From: Polytrichum commune
Lineage: Eukaryota > Streptophyta > Polytrichopsida > Polytrichales > Polytrichaceae
Direction of reading: 5' to 3'
DNA length: 64,000 bases
Assembly (NCBI GenBank): GCA_950295325.1
Contig: OX485804.1
Span: forward strand, 49,154,429-49,218,428
Positions within the stretch are counted from its first letter, which is position 1, and the number at the start of each line of letters is the position of its first letter. The notes beneath the pieces were generated by a model. That model worked only from the letters and a program-made list of their open reading frames with translations, searched no databases and was not told the origin of the DNA. Shown one piece after another: positions 50,046 through 62,299 of the stretch. Position numbers and translations under genes: made by a program.

Positions 50046-50699
50046 CCAAGCTCTGCAACTTTGCCATAACATGTTATGTGGATGACAATGAACCACTCCC
50101 AAAAATTTGGGTTTTTTGAACAAATTTAGATGACCTTCAAAGTCAGAGGGGCCACATGAGGTTATTTTAGGGGATCTCCCCTTTTTCATGGAGCAAGCAA
50201 CATGTGCACTAAGTTTTTTCCACATCAATCCGGTCAAGTTGTGCACAACAGTCACCTTGTCCTAAGGAATAAAAAATTCAAAAAAATTGCATTCAAATTG
50301 GGCATCATATGTTTGGCATCATATTGGCTCCTATATTTGAGCAACACACAGAACCGCATCCCAAAACAAGCAATGCCAACCTAACAAAGAAATCCTACAT
50401 TCTTGGAGTATGAGGTTTTTGAATGTTATTTTGGCCCACATGATAGTGGGCACTACCCTACACCAGATGATACCTTTCCATCCATGTAGATTGCCACCTA
50501 TTGGGTCGCAAACCCTAGTAGACTATCAGGTGGTGATCCATTTCGGGTTGCTTGAGCATTTAAGGCTTAAAACGTGGCCAACGCATCCTAAGAAGAAACA
50601 TCCTTAAAGTTGCATACACTCCAAACCAACACTAAGTCTGAAACCAACACTATGTACTATAGTCAAATGTATGATAGTGGTGCATGCTTGATGTTGGTT

Positions 50700-51035
50700 T
50701 TAGGATATAAGGTAGATGTGCCTAATCCAGTCTCTGATCTTAAACAGTTACCTATATTTGAGTGTTGTATGGTTGGACGTGAATCTAAGAACGAACACCA
50801 AAACGCATGTGTTGAAAAGCGATTAGACTACAAGCTCCAAATTTGTTATCCATTCTAGACGCAACATAACTGAGGAGACCTATATGATCTTTTAATAATT
50901 CAAATTTAAGAATCTTCACTTTGACAATGAATAAGATATTCATACGAGCTCCAAACATTACGAGGAACATGGTGACAGGCACAATTCAAATTTGCTAATC
51001 ATCTCACACTAATTGCATGTCTCATATCATAGCCC
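50700..51035 (+). repeat. Dispersed repeat R1 copy
   Basis: A nearly full copy of family R1 in the same order as 6166-6495, from AAGGTAGATGTGCCTAAT through AAGATATTCATACGAGCTCC to CTAATCATCTCACACTAATT. Confidence 0.6.
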
Positions 51036-51369
51036 ACAAGAAATGGGTTGCAAAGAGAAAAAATGTCCATTTCAAGACCCGCTTACCTTATGTTGGTTCA
51101 GGGCGTGACATTCCCAAGTTGGACCAAGAAATTGACATAAGAATATTACTTGAAATTTTCTTTTTAAGTTTTGTGAACTCTTGGGCCAGATGTGATATCG
51201 AAGATGTTCAATGTATAATTTATCATATTGACATTAGTAATATCAAATTGGTGTGAATGAGACTATCTCAAGCCATACTGGGCTCCAACCCAAAGGCTAA
51301 CGTCCCCTTCAATTTTGGAGTTTTGAGCTCTTGTGATGTCTTTGTGTAACTTTCTCCATCCAGGACTTA

Positions 51370-51867
51370 GGGCCACTTCACACAAGAGACTGAGAGCCCG
51401 TGACCATTACGATTCAAGCACTCTCATTGGTGGAAAAGGCGGAGCCGGTCCAAGTTCGCTTCACACTATGCTTGAGGGACCAACAGAGCATGTGAATGCG
51501 AGATGGATGTAAAGTCTACATGGATTCCTACATGGCATTGAATGGATCATGTTTCATGCTCACTTGGATTATTTTCAAAAACCACCTCTTGGGGGTAGGC
51601 CTCACACAAAACCGGGAGACCATGGCACTCCGAACGCTCACAACCGTTGATTTATTCTATTTTATCATGCGTGAGGACCTGCATGAATAGAAATTCATTG
51701 AAGTAGCATTTGGCTGAGGGCCCAGTCACATATGACTTCACACTGCACTTGAGGGTCCGTGACCACACTACATGATTTTGGAGGTGTGTTGGGACAGCCT
51801 TGGACACTTTCTTTTGGGCTCTCACAGTTTCATGGTCACAGCTCTTGGCTCATGTGTGAAGTGGCCC
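51370..51867 (+). mobile_element. Tourist-like (PIF/Harbinger type) MITE, copy 3
   Basis: 498 bp with termini GGGCCACTTCACACA and TGTGTGAAGTGGCCC. TTA precedes it and TCA follows, one substitution from a duplication. Same orientation as 37008-37499 and full-length similar. Confidence 0.85.
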
Positions 51868-52589
51868 TCAATTATAGATGTATTTTGAATAGCGAAGCTT
51901 AGAAACTATTATTATAGGTTGCTTCAACTTCCTTGAACAACATGTCACAACGCTCTGCCTTTGACCGAGCATGGCATCTACAAAATGAGGTCAAAATACC
52001 AATCAATTGAAGTGTGGATCCGAAGTTATCAATGTAATTTGTCCCGTGTGTTATTTTAAAACGCCCACAATCTAGGGTCAACATGAAGATACTTTTTTTG
52101 TTTCCATTATTATTTACTTATATACTTACCAATCTAGGAAACACTAGATTTCTTTACAACCACACGTGATAGAGGATAAGGAATCCCCACCAATTGTGTT
52201 GTGAATATCCCTTAACAAAAGCAAGTTTTCCGTGCAAAGACTCAAAAGACAACTAGATACACATAGTCCAAGCTACATAACAACATGGTCGTCCAAAAGG
52301 AATAAGCGGAGAATGGGAGTACATAATAAGCTTAAGGTAGGTATACCCCACAACCATCAGTATGTACCACATGCATACATTTGTTACTTCCACATGTATT
52401 CATGTGTTACATAGTGGTGGTTTTAGGTTCAGTGATAGTTTTGGGTATACTCATTTTATCTGTGGTTCAGAAGGACCACACTATGATAACTTGTAGTTTA
52501 TGAATTACACTGTGCGATTGTATGTCCTGAGTACTTTACATGGTGTACCTTGGGTTTCAGTTCATGGTAGTTACATTAGATAGTCTTAT

Positions 52590-54390
52590 TACTGTGGGTC
52601 ACAATAATGTTCTAGAGCCCACACTAGTTCACATATTATTAATGTGGGCTGCATTAATTTTCAACCCGCACTTAATTTCTAGTAGAGAATTAGCATGGGC
52701 CACATTATTTTATTTTTTTGCTAGAAAATCAATGTGGGTGATTATTCTATTTTGTGCTACTTTTGTCATGTAATGAATAATCAATGTGTTGGTTCAAAGT
52801 CTTCATGAAGACTTAGAGGAAGACCCAAGGTCTTGGAACCGCTTTAATTCCACCTTAACTAGAAAGTTAGTGTGGCCCACGCTAATGCCCCACCCACACT
52901 AATGGGGCTATTTAGTGTACCATGGAGTGCACAGTATAAACATGTTCCTCCTAAATTTGCTACTAATCATGGAGGGCATAGTATAGACGTTGAGGATTCC
53001 TACTTTCAATTTTTTTTTTTCTACATCGATTTGATCCCAATATCTAAATCAAAGACACCAAGTTAGTCCAATGAAATAAACTGTAGATGAATTAGGTAGA
53101 AACCTTTATATGACAAGTTTTAACCAGACCCCTAACATGGGTGCCAACAAATTCTAAGCCCATTCCAACACCATTCTTGACATGTGCTAGAATATTGCAC
53201 ACTTGATTAGTGTGAGACAATTAGCAAATCCAAATCAAGGTCGAAATTGTTTTCCTCACAAAATTTTGAGCTCATATTGAACACGTTATTCATTATCAAA
53301 GTTACATTATCTTTCTTCTTAAATTCCCCCCCCCCCCCCTCTTAATTATGAATGTACACCAATTCTCTTGCTCACTATTGTACCTAGAATAGTTAACAAA
53401 ATTTGAGAACATAGTTCAAGCTCTTTTAAACTCACATCTTATCTAGATTGCTCAAACTCTTCACCTTCAGTTTTGAGTTCCCTCAACTTTGAAATCCATC
53501 GAATAAAGCCACAATTAGGTCAAATCTTGGGTGTCCAGAAATAGTGGCCCCTCCTGAACATCCAAACAACCAAATCAAAGTCAAGAATGACATGTTTACA
53601 CTCATGTGTAAACACAATTCAAAATGTGCCAATTAATGCTTCACTTTTGACATGATGTGGATCCCTTGTTGTTGTTGTTTATGGTACAAAGGTGAGTGTG
53701 TACTTACTACATAGAGGTGAGGATAACATCTTAAACTCATCCAAAATTGTAACATCACACAACAATATCTAGAATAGCACTTTACATCACATTAAGTAAC
53801 TTAGCCCGAAAGCCAAAAGAATGTCAAGTATGCAACCACATTTTGATGCTTTTTTTCTAGCAAAGGCAAAATTACCTTTGAGAAATTATGTATGCTATAT
53901 TTAAGCTTTTGGGTAGATACCTTCACAAGGAGACATGATTAGTCTTTGATAAAGTTAGTAGAGGACAAAAACGATGGACAAAAGATGGTAGAGGTTATGA
54001 ACTAGGGCAGATGTTAATCTAGAAGATTCATAAAGGATATAAAGAACGCAACAAATAACATAGGGTCCCCTTTTACCCTTAGTTTTCAAGCCTTATGTTA
54101 CAATTGTTACCAAATAATAATTGTCCTATTAGTGTAGGCCACAATAATTTTCTAGAGCCCACGTTAATTCTCATAATTCTCAAATGGGCTACAATGATTG
54201 TCAACCTAAAATAAATCTCTAATACAAAATTAGCATGGACCACATTAACTATTTCTCAAGAAAATTAATGTGGGGAGTTACTATTTTGTGCTACTTTTAA
54301 TGTAAGATATCCAATTTATTTCATGTAAAGGTGTTGGTCAAAAGTCTTCCTTAAGACTTTTAAGGAGAAGACATGGGGTCCTGGACACAC
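52590..54390 (+). repeat. Pair of direct repeats bounding about 1.3 kb
   Basis: Segments 52590-52840 and 54130-54390 are direct repeats at perhaps 75% identity (both contain TTCTAGAGCCCAC, TTTTGTGCTACTTTT and AAGTCTTC blocks). The interval includes an inverted R1 fragment (53205-53430) and a C14 run. They could be decayed long terminal repeats of a small retroelement or two MITE copies. No primer-binding site or polyprotein was seen. Confidence 0.45.
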
Positions 54391-54393
54391 GTT

Positions 54394-55305
54394 ATGGTAG
54401 ATGAGGCTAATGTGGACACCGCCAGCTCTATGGAATCATCCAGCCATTGGATTTGAGCATTTGAAGCTTGAGTACATTAATTATTGCGAACCAAGACCAA
54501 AGAATTTGAAATCTTTGAATTGAGGAAGTTGTTGATGTAGGCTCCGGAATCAAAGATTCTCTACTTCCCAATCCAATGTTAGGAGGGGGGGGGGGGGAAC
54601 TTTTTTATTGTTCAATGTTGTGAAAATTATCATTAAGGTAGATGAGGCTTGTTCAATTAGCTTTCTTAATTAGACACTTATTTTTTGGCTCTTAATCAAT
54701 GGAACAATCACTTTAATTTGGTTTGAGAGTAATACATGGTGATTTAGCAGCCATCTTGATGATATTTGGGTTACCTTCATAAAAGGCAAACTACACCCCC
54801 ACCCCCCCCCCCCCCCATCCTCCATAATTAAGAGTGCCACCCAAGGAGATATGACATACTTGATTTTTGTGCTTGAGGTGGACAAATTAAGAGGCCACAT
54901 GTGGCTATGAGGTGTTGACCAACTTGTATTGTGGGTTTTCTATAATGAAAAGTCAATTCGGCAACATTTTATCTTACATGTGACCACTATAGAGACATGA
55001 CACAACCAATATTGGCATTCAACTTAGTTTTCATAGGCAAATGACTCATGCAAAATTTGCTAATGATGTTGTTCACTTGCACAACATTCAACAATAAAAG
55101 AGTTCCCCCTTATAACACCACATTGGGAAGTAGAAAATATGTGATTCCAGAGCCTAGACCAACACCTTCTTCAACTCCAATTTCAATGATTTCAAATTCT
55201 TTGATCCTCATTCACAATTGCTAACATGCTCAAGCTTCTAATGCTCAAATCCACCAGATGAATGATTCCACAAAGCTGGAGGTGTTCGCATTAGCCTCAT
55301 CTACC
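54394..55305. repeat. Inverted repeat a/a', first of two interleaved foldbacks
   Basis: The arm at 54394-54598 begins GGTAGATGAGGCTAATG. Its reverse complement is at about 55115-55303, ending GCATTAGCCTCATCTACC. Shared blocks include ATTTGAGCATTTGAAGCTTG and GGCTCCGGAATCAAAG. The left arm of the second foldback (54637-55060) lies between them. Confidence 0.65.
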
Positions 55306-55965
55306 TTAGCAGATTCTACATGGGTCGTTTGCCAATGAAAACCAAGTTTAATATAAATATTGATTGTGTTATGTCTCTAAAGTGGTAAGATAAAATGTTG
55401 CCGAAGTGACTTTTCATTATAGAATACCCACCAATGATGGGGTAGAACCGGCATTTAGTTACAAATGAACCGGTTGAGTTTGAGACATAACCGGTTGAGG
55501 TTCAAGTCTGCAAGAAAATTACCAATCGTTTTAGAGGAATTTATAGAATATACCCCAATTTAAGAAAGGAAAACCGGAGAGTGTCAACATGTAACCGGTT
55601 AGTCTTGCAAACACTAGGATCTCAACCGATTATGCCCAAAAATCTCCCTGAGCACTGATACCCACAACGCAAGTTGGTCAACACCTCATCGCCACATGCC
55701 ACCTCATGATTTGCCCACCTTGGGAACAAAAATCAAGCATGTCATGGCTCGGTGGGTAGCACTCCTAATTATGGAGGATGGTGGGTGTAGTTTGACTATT
55801 GCAAAAGTGAGTAACCCAAATATCATCAAGGCGACCATTAAATTACCATATATTACTCACCCGCCAAATTAGAGCAAATGTACCACTAATTAGGAGCCAA
55901 AAATAGGTGTCCCATAAAGGAAGCTTACCAAATTACAATAGTCTCATCTACCTTATTTCCACCCA
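54637..55965. repeat. Inverted repeat b/b', second interleaved foldback
   Basis: The arm at 54637-55060 begins AAGGTAGATGAGGCTTG. Its reverse complement is at about 55320-55965, ending CTCATCTACCTTATTT. The right arm is interrupted by repeat E (55440-55690). The order on the chromosome is a, b, a', b', so the two hairpins cannot both form. Short open frames inside are not conserved between arms. Confidence 0.65.
55440..55690 (-). repeat. Dispersed repeat E, internally deleted copy
   Basis: An inverted match to the two ends of 32105-32500, without its middle 190 bp. It contains repeated AACCGGTT motifs and is inserted in arm b'. Confidence 0.55.
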
Positions 55966-55984
55966 GACTAGATAATTAGCAAGA

Positions 55985-56195
55985 GAGAGTTATCATTTAC
56001 AAGCATCTCTCGTTCATCCAACACAATATCCTTAAAATAGTATGCAACCCAAACGTTACTTTTTTTTTAATGATTTGACAACAGAATTAGATTTTAAAAC
56101 TCCAAATTAGTGTACTCAAGATCATTTAAGATGAATCGACAACAAACCTATAGGGGTCAAGTTTTTATTTTGGGTGGATGTTAGGTACACTTGTA
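55985..56195 (-). repeat. Palindromic dispersed repeat, family R4
   Basis: It shares the CTCGTTCATCCAACACAAT-type left end, the CCAAATTAGTGTACTCAAG-type middle and the TTGGGTGGATG-type right end with the R4 copies at 2420, 11875 and 63365. After it, to 56922, there is no feature beyond the presumed 3' flank of the minus-strand gene. Confidence 0.5.
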
Positions 56196-56922
56196 TACGA
56201 TAATTCCCTCTCCCCAACAATTAGAGTGGCCCACATTAATTATTTCCATGTTAATTTTCCACCCACAGTAATAGGATTATTTAGTGTAGTATCTCAATGC
56301 AAATGTTTTTTCACAAAACTGTTGGACTGTGTTAACATGTACCCATACTGCATCTGGTTTGGTTGCACATTACAAGAGGTTGGCAGAACGTATCATCCAG
56401 AGCTCGAGGCACCGCTGCTGGATGCCTCAGTAAGTGGATGAGTCTTTGTCATCCATGTGTCAAAAGACTTGCTCAATCTGTACAATCACAAACCCTTCCT
56501 CACTTGAGGTTAGTTATCAGATCGTAGGATAATGTAAAGCTTTGTGGTCTACATTCTTTACTTTAAGCATTTCAAAATGTGACATTTTGGCACCTCTTTG
56601 ACAATTTCCACTTTGGCAATCACACAAAGAATTTCCACCATGCATGAGCATTACATACAACTGCAAAAGTTGTACCATGCTCTCGCAACTGAGCACTAAA
56701 GTTGGTAGTGCAGAAAGTGGAAACCGTACAAGTTGTAGTCGATTGAAGAACAACGCTTGTGCAATGAATTGCTCAAAGCAATTAAATGCAAACTATGTGA
56801 CAATGTACATAGGTTGAGTGTTTACTATCTATTACTAACAGATCATCTGCATGGAAAACTGCTATACATATTTCTAGGAATTAGACACTACCTATACCTT
56901 GTCACACATCATGGAAGAATGT

Positions 56923-59900
56923 TCAAGAGTTTGAGGTAAGGCCATTATCAGAGGTCTGTGACATGGACCTTTCCAGCAGTACAGAGGTACCGGCATTTGC
57001 AATAATTGCCTCACACAATCGATTTTGACGATGTTTCCTTTCCTTATCAAGGATGACATCATGCCAAAACTTGTTCACGTAAGCACTGGCATCTGCCTTG
57101 CAATACAGGTCCACCACGGACCCACTGTCAGTATTGAGGTCACCGAGGTGAGCCACTGCAGGATATGTGTCGATGTCAATGAGTAGCTTTCTATCAGGAC
57201 CCTCCTTGGTGGCTATCAGCTGTACACATCCATTGACAACATGAAGAAAAGTTAAAAGGTGTTTAACATCAGCAACAACATGAAGAAAAATTGCTCAGTA
57301 AATTAGGGACAGAGCCAAGTGTTTCTATAAACACATTAGACATGTAACATCTGTTGAAAGAACATTCACCTCTGCTGGGCCCTTCCATTTACTGGTAGAG
57401 TATATCCTGGCGGTGTCTACCATTGAAACATATTTGTCTATAGATTTGGAAAACATTTTATGAGACCTGAGTTGCCCTTTGACAGGCACTGCTCTCTTCG
57501 TGATTACAGCCCTCCTGTGGAGTAGCACACAAACAAACCAAAGTCAGCAAAATGTCTTTCATGACTTTCATACCATAAAAGACACCACAAATCAAAGTAT
57601 GATTAAGGGACACAAGATCCTCTAGATTCTCAAATAGGGATCAGCACAACCATTAGCATCTATAAAAGTGTATCCATTGAACATAGCAGATGCATAGCTA
57701 GACACTTGTGACTTGACAATTGCCTCCAAATGCTTTCACATAAGAATAGGTATACATGGGGCATAAATGTGACACATAAACATACAAACATGCCACAGAA
57801 ACCTATGTTCTTATTCTACTGCAAAAACTAGAATCTCTAAACTAAAACTAAAAAGATGAGAGGAATATAAGCCACAAGATTGAACAGTGTGATTATGTCC
57901 TATTACCTCAAACCCCGCACCACAGCCAGGTGTGCATCACAAGTAACACCAACAAACTCAACTCTATAACGTCTCTTGTCATCAGAGCCATCTTTCAAGC
58001 CATTGGCATCATTACATTCATGATCGTCAGGTAGAGGCTCCCAGTATTTCTCAATATAAGTTCCATCTGCGTTCATCTTGTAACCAGGGCCCATTCGATA
58101 TCGCCTACACAACCAGCATACAATAATAGGATCTTAGCTGGGGATCCTAGCTATCTATCAATTTGAGTACTCATTAAATGGAAGACTCCAACCACATTTT
58201 ACAGAGGAATAAGACTGGATTGATCTTGCAGGTTACTGTCAACTAGTTGCTCACCTGTTATGAATATCTCGAACCATATCCATAGTCTGAAGTACAAAAG
58301 GCTCCCATGACATTGTCCCATCGAAAATAACATCTCTTCCCTCATTCAAGGCCGCCACCAACAAAGATGATGCTGCGTGTGTTGAATATTCATGTACCTG
58401 CAAATTCACTAAGCATTCTAGTTCAGGAACTGCACCTATAATGCTTCCTCTGCAAACGTGGCATTGTGAGTTGGCCATGCTACATTCACCTCAAAGTCAT
58501 AGTATATCTTGCATCATCTTTGCAAATCATGTGCAATTAAACAGCTCGATAATGGTAATCACAACCCTGTTGAAGAAACAGTACACCTGCTCTTGGCAGC
58601 TACTTTACTAGCTATAGCTAGCACGAAGACTCTCAAATCAGCTCCTCTGGCTTGGCATTATAATGTCATACCTTCCCTATATTTTCTTTTGGGTCAAATA
58701 TATCAATACATGATGTGCAAGGACTGAATCAAAACTTACAAGTTCTGCAGTGCCAACTATGTCATCCTTAGCCATAGAACTGAGCTGCCGGTAAATAACA
58801 TCCGTCTCTTTGAATGCATCTGCCTCCACCACAACGGCATTGTGAACAACACCTGCCCAGAAAGAGCTGCAGAAAATTTGACATATGAAGATTAAATGCT
58901 GATTGGGACTTGGGCATCCAGGTAAAATCATCCTATAATCCACATATGATGAGACATTCAGATTACACTTCAATGTGCACAACTCCTCAGATATATTACT
59001 CATACATTCAGGGGTAATTTATCTGTACACATACCTGCTAAGTATCTCTTTGACAACTGTGCTTTTCCCAGCACCCATTCCTCCACCAATAAAGAGAATT
59101 ACAGGGCAACGCTTTGAGGACTCTGCAGGTATTGTCACTGCCCCCTCATCTGGGACCGATGCATCCACAGGCCCGCGTATCTGTTTGAGTTCCTGAAAGA
59201 GAGTATTCATTTTCCGTTGTGTACTTAAAGACTTCAACACCTTGTCATATCGTTGCTTTCTGCATCACACAAATCAACTCTTAAATACCTGAGGTGACTG
59301 TCTCTCATGAATCCCCTTGGACTGTGTAGTTGTCTTATTCATGAGACATCAGTTGAAGCTCATTCAGATCTTAATCTCTGCCCTTTATTGTGCCTTAGGT
59401 ATAAAGCAATCACTCCCTAGAACATTTATTAAGCTTAGAATTCGATGTAATCTATATACATATGAAACTAAATATTACATTCACCAATTTTTTATCACAA
59501 GGCACATGTCTCATTTATAATTTCCTATACCTGGTTTGCAAACTTGCCAAACCAGGGGGCAAGTTTGCAGTTTAGGGGATACACCCAGAGTTCCCGGATG
59601 CATATAGAATAATTTTAATAAAGACAAATTTCCAAAATAAACCTGTAGGTCCTATATTTTAATCGATCTCACAAAACACAGGACATCTAAAGAACTTAGG
59701 GTTCTTCATTGATCCCACCCAGACTCAATGTATACAAAATCAGGAATTGTAAGAAATACAAAAAAAAGGAGGTATTGGCAGAATGCATGAATTTTTTTAA
59801 GCCTTCTGCTTGGTGAGATACCTAAGAGCAGTCAACACAGCACGATGCAACCTCTTCTGTTTAGCTCCGGCGCTGATGACCTAACAAGCTCCAAGGAACA

Positions 59901-60995
59901 CTTCTTCAGCTTCAATAAGAGCAAGGAAACATGTGTACAGCACAATCTGAACTGACATGTTCCACGAATGTTAGACCAACCAAGCAAGACCTAAGTCAGT
60001 ACAATTGAAGTTTTGTACTGTGCCGCCATCAGAAGTTAAATAACCTCAGTGACTAGAAATTATCGCACAGGATAAAAACTCATGAGTTGCTGCTTCCTTA
60101 ATCAAGAAGATTTCTAAGTTAATCTACTACACTTTACCAATGGAATGTACTGACCATAATTAGCTCCTTCATGTTGAGACTAGGGTAAGGTCAAAGAGCT
60201 CCGTGTTTCATATTTATGATGTCACTTAGTGATCTCACCTTCTCAATGACTCCGGAAGCATTTTTCCAATGGAAGCTGAAATAGGATACTACACAGATCT
60301 CCAGTTCTTTCAACATATCATTGCAAATCTCCTCCTCATGCTTCTCCTGGGTGTCACCAGACACAAGCACAATGGCTATCTCTCTACTCTCCTTTGTCAT
60401 GCTCTGGTCCTCCCGCAAATAGCCTTCTGCTGCCTTGGCGACAGTCTTGGCAATAGTGCTCTCGGTGTCAAGCCCCAACTGCCGGACTGGTCAGGACAGG
60501 AATACGAACTTTTAGTTTAAAAGGATTCCGCACAGCCACAACCACTCGACAGGCAGGGCTCCTTGTTGCACAAAAATATAGAGCTGTAATCAAGAGCGTG
60601 CACAAACAATGATTCTTGACCTCATCATGTGGAATTCTATAAAGTGGATGCTTAATTCCACCACATACGATCACAAGAACATTTCAGGACTCCTGAATCA
60701 AATGCTTCCAACACTGCATCTGATCGTTCAACGAATGCGAACAGCTCACACCTGGATGGTAGCAACATCAACAACAGCCACCCTAAAAGCCCCTCACTGC
60801 ATGAGAGAAGATCGTACCGAAGTAATCTCCGAAGCTTTCAAGCTCTTTCAAATTCCCGAATTCATTGAAGATAGCTCGAGGCGCAAGTTTAGCGTGTGGA
60901 TTTTCTTTCTTGGAGTTGAGGAACGCCTTCAGAAGACCAAGTGCGCCCACGAATGCCAACCCTGCAGTTATTACAGCACCGTTCGCCATTTTCAT
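56923..60995 (-). CDS. P-loop NTPase with zeta-toxin-type kinase fold, plant family; N-terminal part disrupted
   Basis: This uncharacterised plant family has an N-terminal membrane anchor and a C-terminal P-loop kinase domain; the fold name does not imply a toxin. Minus-strand exons: 60478-60239, 59880-59822, 59259-59035, 58866-58740, 58397-58255, 58104-57907, 57514-57370, 57219-56923. All are GT-AG and sum to 1434 nt (477 codons plus TGA). The Walker A motif GGGMGAGKST is in the 59259 exon, then EADAFKETDVIYRQL, FDGTMSWEPF and YRMGPGYK. Upstream, an ATG at 60995 starts an exon with a hydrophobic segment (ITAGLAFVGALGLL), ending at a donor near 60818 or 60798. Family-like coding sequence continues from about 60780 to 60480 but needs frame changes near 60683 and 60480; unshifted, a TGA stops it at 60686-60684. 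It may be a recent pseudogene, an assembly error or a gene with an unusual 5' structure. Confidence 0.8.
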
Positions 60996-60999
60996 TTAA

Positions 61000-62100
61000 T
61001 TCTTCTTATCCTCTGAAATATCAGTTTCCTCTGCAATTCCAAAATCTTTGTCAGTAACACACACCAAACTCAAAGAATGAGAGTTTAACAAACCCAAGGA
61101 CATGCTTAACCAAGCTAACCAAGGCAACATATACATTACGGATGCAAAGAGACACCCGTATCATCATATGCGAAGTCCAGTCCATCCGAGTGTCCCTCCA
61201 TCAAGCGATCTTCGCACAATTACACAAGTACAGATCCAAAAACATGGACCAAAAAAAATGTTCTATTTCCAAATGGTGCAATTCTCGTATATCCAAACAC
61301 CTCCAAGCATTATGCCACTAAACCTCAGACTTACAAGGCGTGGGATAACATATGACACACTACGAACGGCTGATCAGACATCCACTACATGCTCCCGTCC
61401 AAAAGGAAAGCCAACACATCTCCAACCCCACCCCCTACAGTAAACATCTCTTGAACGAAGGATCTCTGAAAACCCACACACTCACGTTGATCACAAAACT
61501 GCAGTCAAAACCTCTTCCGAGCTCACACCCATCACCACATCTGATCACTCACGAGCTGAGGTTATTAGCCACATGGTCACACTTGGAAGTTGGAAGCACG
61601 AGACGCACGTGAAATCGGAAGCCTCACAACAGGGGGGCCGAGTCGTTGCAGATGCCGATGCCTCCATATAAGAACTCCATCCCAAGTGGACGATAATGCG
61701 GCCGGGCGTGGAAAGCATGTGGCGAAATCCGCAGTGGCAACATAAGATGATGTTAATCTTGCTTCCGTACAATAATTCGACACTGTTGACTGATCCCCAA
61801 TGGCAGCAGGGGTGAGCATGAGGTGAAGGGAGGGGAGAGTCATGGTGTAATAGATAAATTAAGTTAAGAAACCCCAGAATCGGCGGCCTCGATGGAATCG
61901 ATTGAGCGAGGTAAGTATTTAGTACTTTGTGATGAAACCCAACGTGCAGTGGAGGATAGATTCGAAAAGGACCGTCAGAGGAGCGTGTGCAGGCTATGGA
62001 GGAGAGTAGGGTTTGGGTTTAGGGTTAGCTGGGGGCGAAAGAGCGAGTCAATGCAGGGGGACGCTACAAGGAGGTAAGCTTAGGGGGAGGGGGTACTCTT
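61000..62100 (-). promoter_or_regulatory. Probable promoter and 5' UTR region of the P-loop NTPase gene
   Basis: GC content rises over about 61560-62090. On the minus strand, possible acceptors (GGAATTGCAG, GATATTTCAG) lie 15-40 nt before the ATG at 60995, so a 5' UTR intron is possible. A TTTAGGGTTAG telobox-like motif is at about 62018 on the plus strand. A plus-strand ATG at 61892 followed by a good donor (GAGCGAG/GTAAGT) might begin a divergent gene, but no second exon was recognised within the window. Confidence 0.35.
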
Positions 62101-62160
62101 GACATGAAAACGGTAGGGCCCCATGCCATGAAAAACACTCTTTGTGTCAAAGCCAACAAC

Positions 62161-62299
62161 CATAACATTATTCAGATCCATAAGAGTGTTATGTGGGAGT
62201 GACAACATTATGCAGAATATTCCTCACATTCAGACTGAATATTCTGCATAATGTTGTCGGTCCCACATAACACTTCTTGTGGATCTGAATAATGTTATG
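62161..62299. repeat. 139-bp near-perfect hairpin
   Basis: Arms 62161-62222 and 62237-62299 are complementary over about 62 bp with four or five differences: the left starts CATAACATTATTCAGATCC and the right ends GGATCTGAATAATGTTATG. The loop is about 14 nt. No target duplication is evident. Either a small foldback MITE or a candidate small-RNA precursor. Confidence 0.85.

Noticed and set aside
59820..59890. Apparent in-frame TAG in the P-loop NTPase gene at 59881-59883
   Set aside because: It is the intron acceptor. The exon 59880-59822 joins both neighbours in exact phase.
60684..60686. TGA read as selenocysteine or as an RNA-editing site
   Set aside because: Land plants lack nuclear selenocysteine decoding, and U-to-C editing is organellar. 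A frame break explains the region better.
61892..62077. Plus-strand ATG frame with a good splice donor, possible divergent gene
   Set aside because: Only six codons precede the donor and no downstream exon was recognised, so it is mentioned only under the promoter region.
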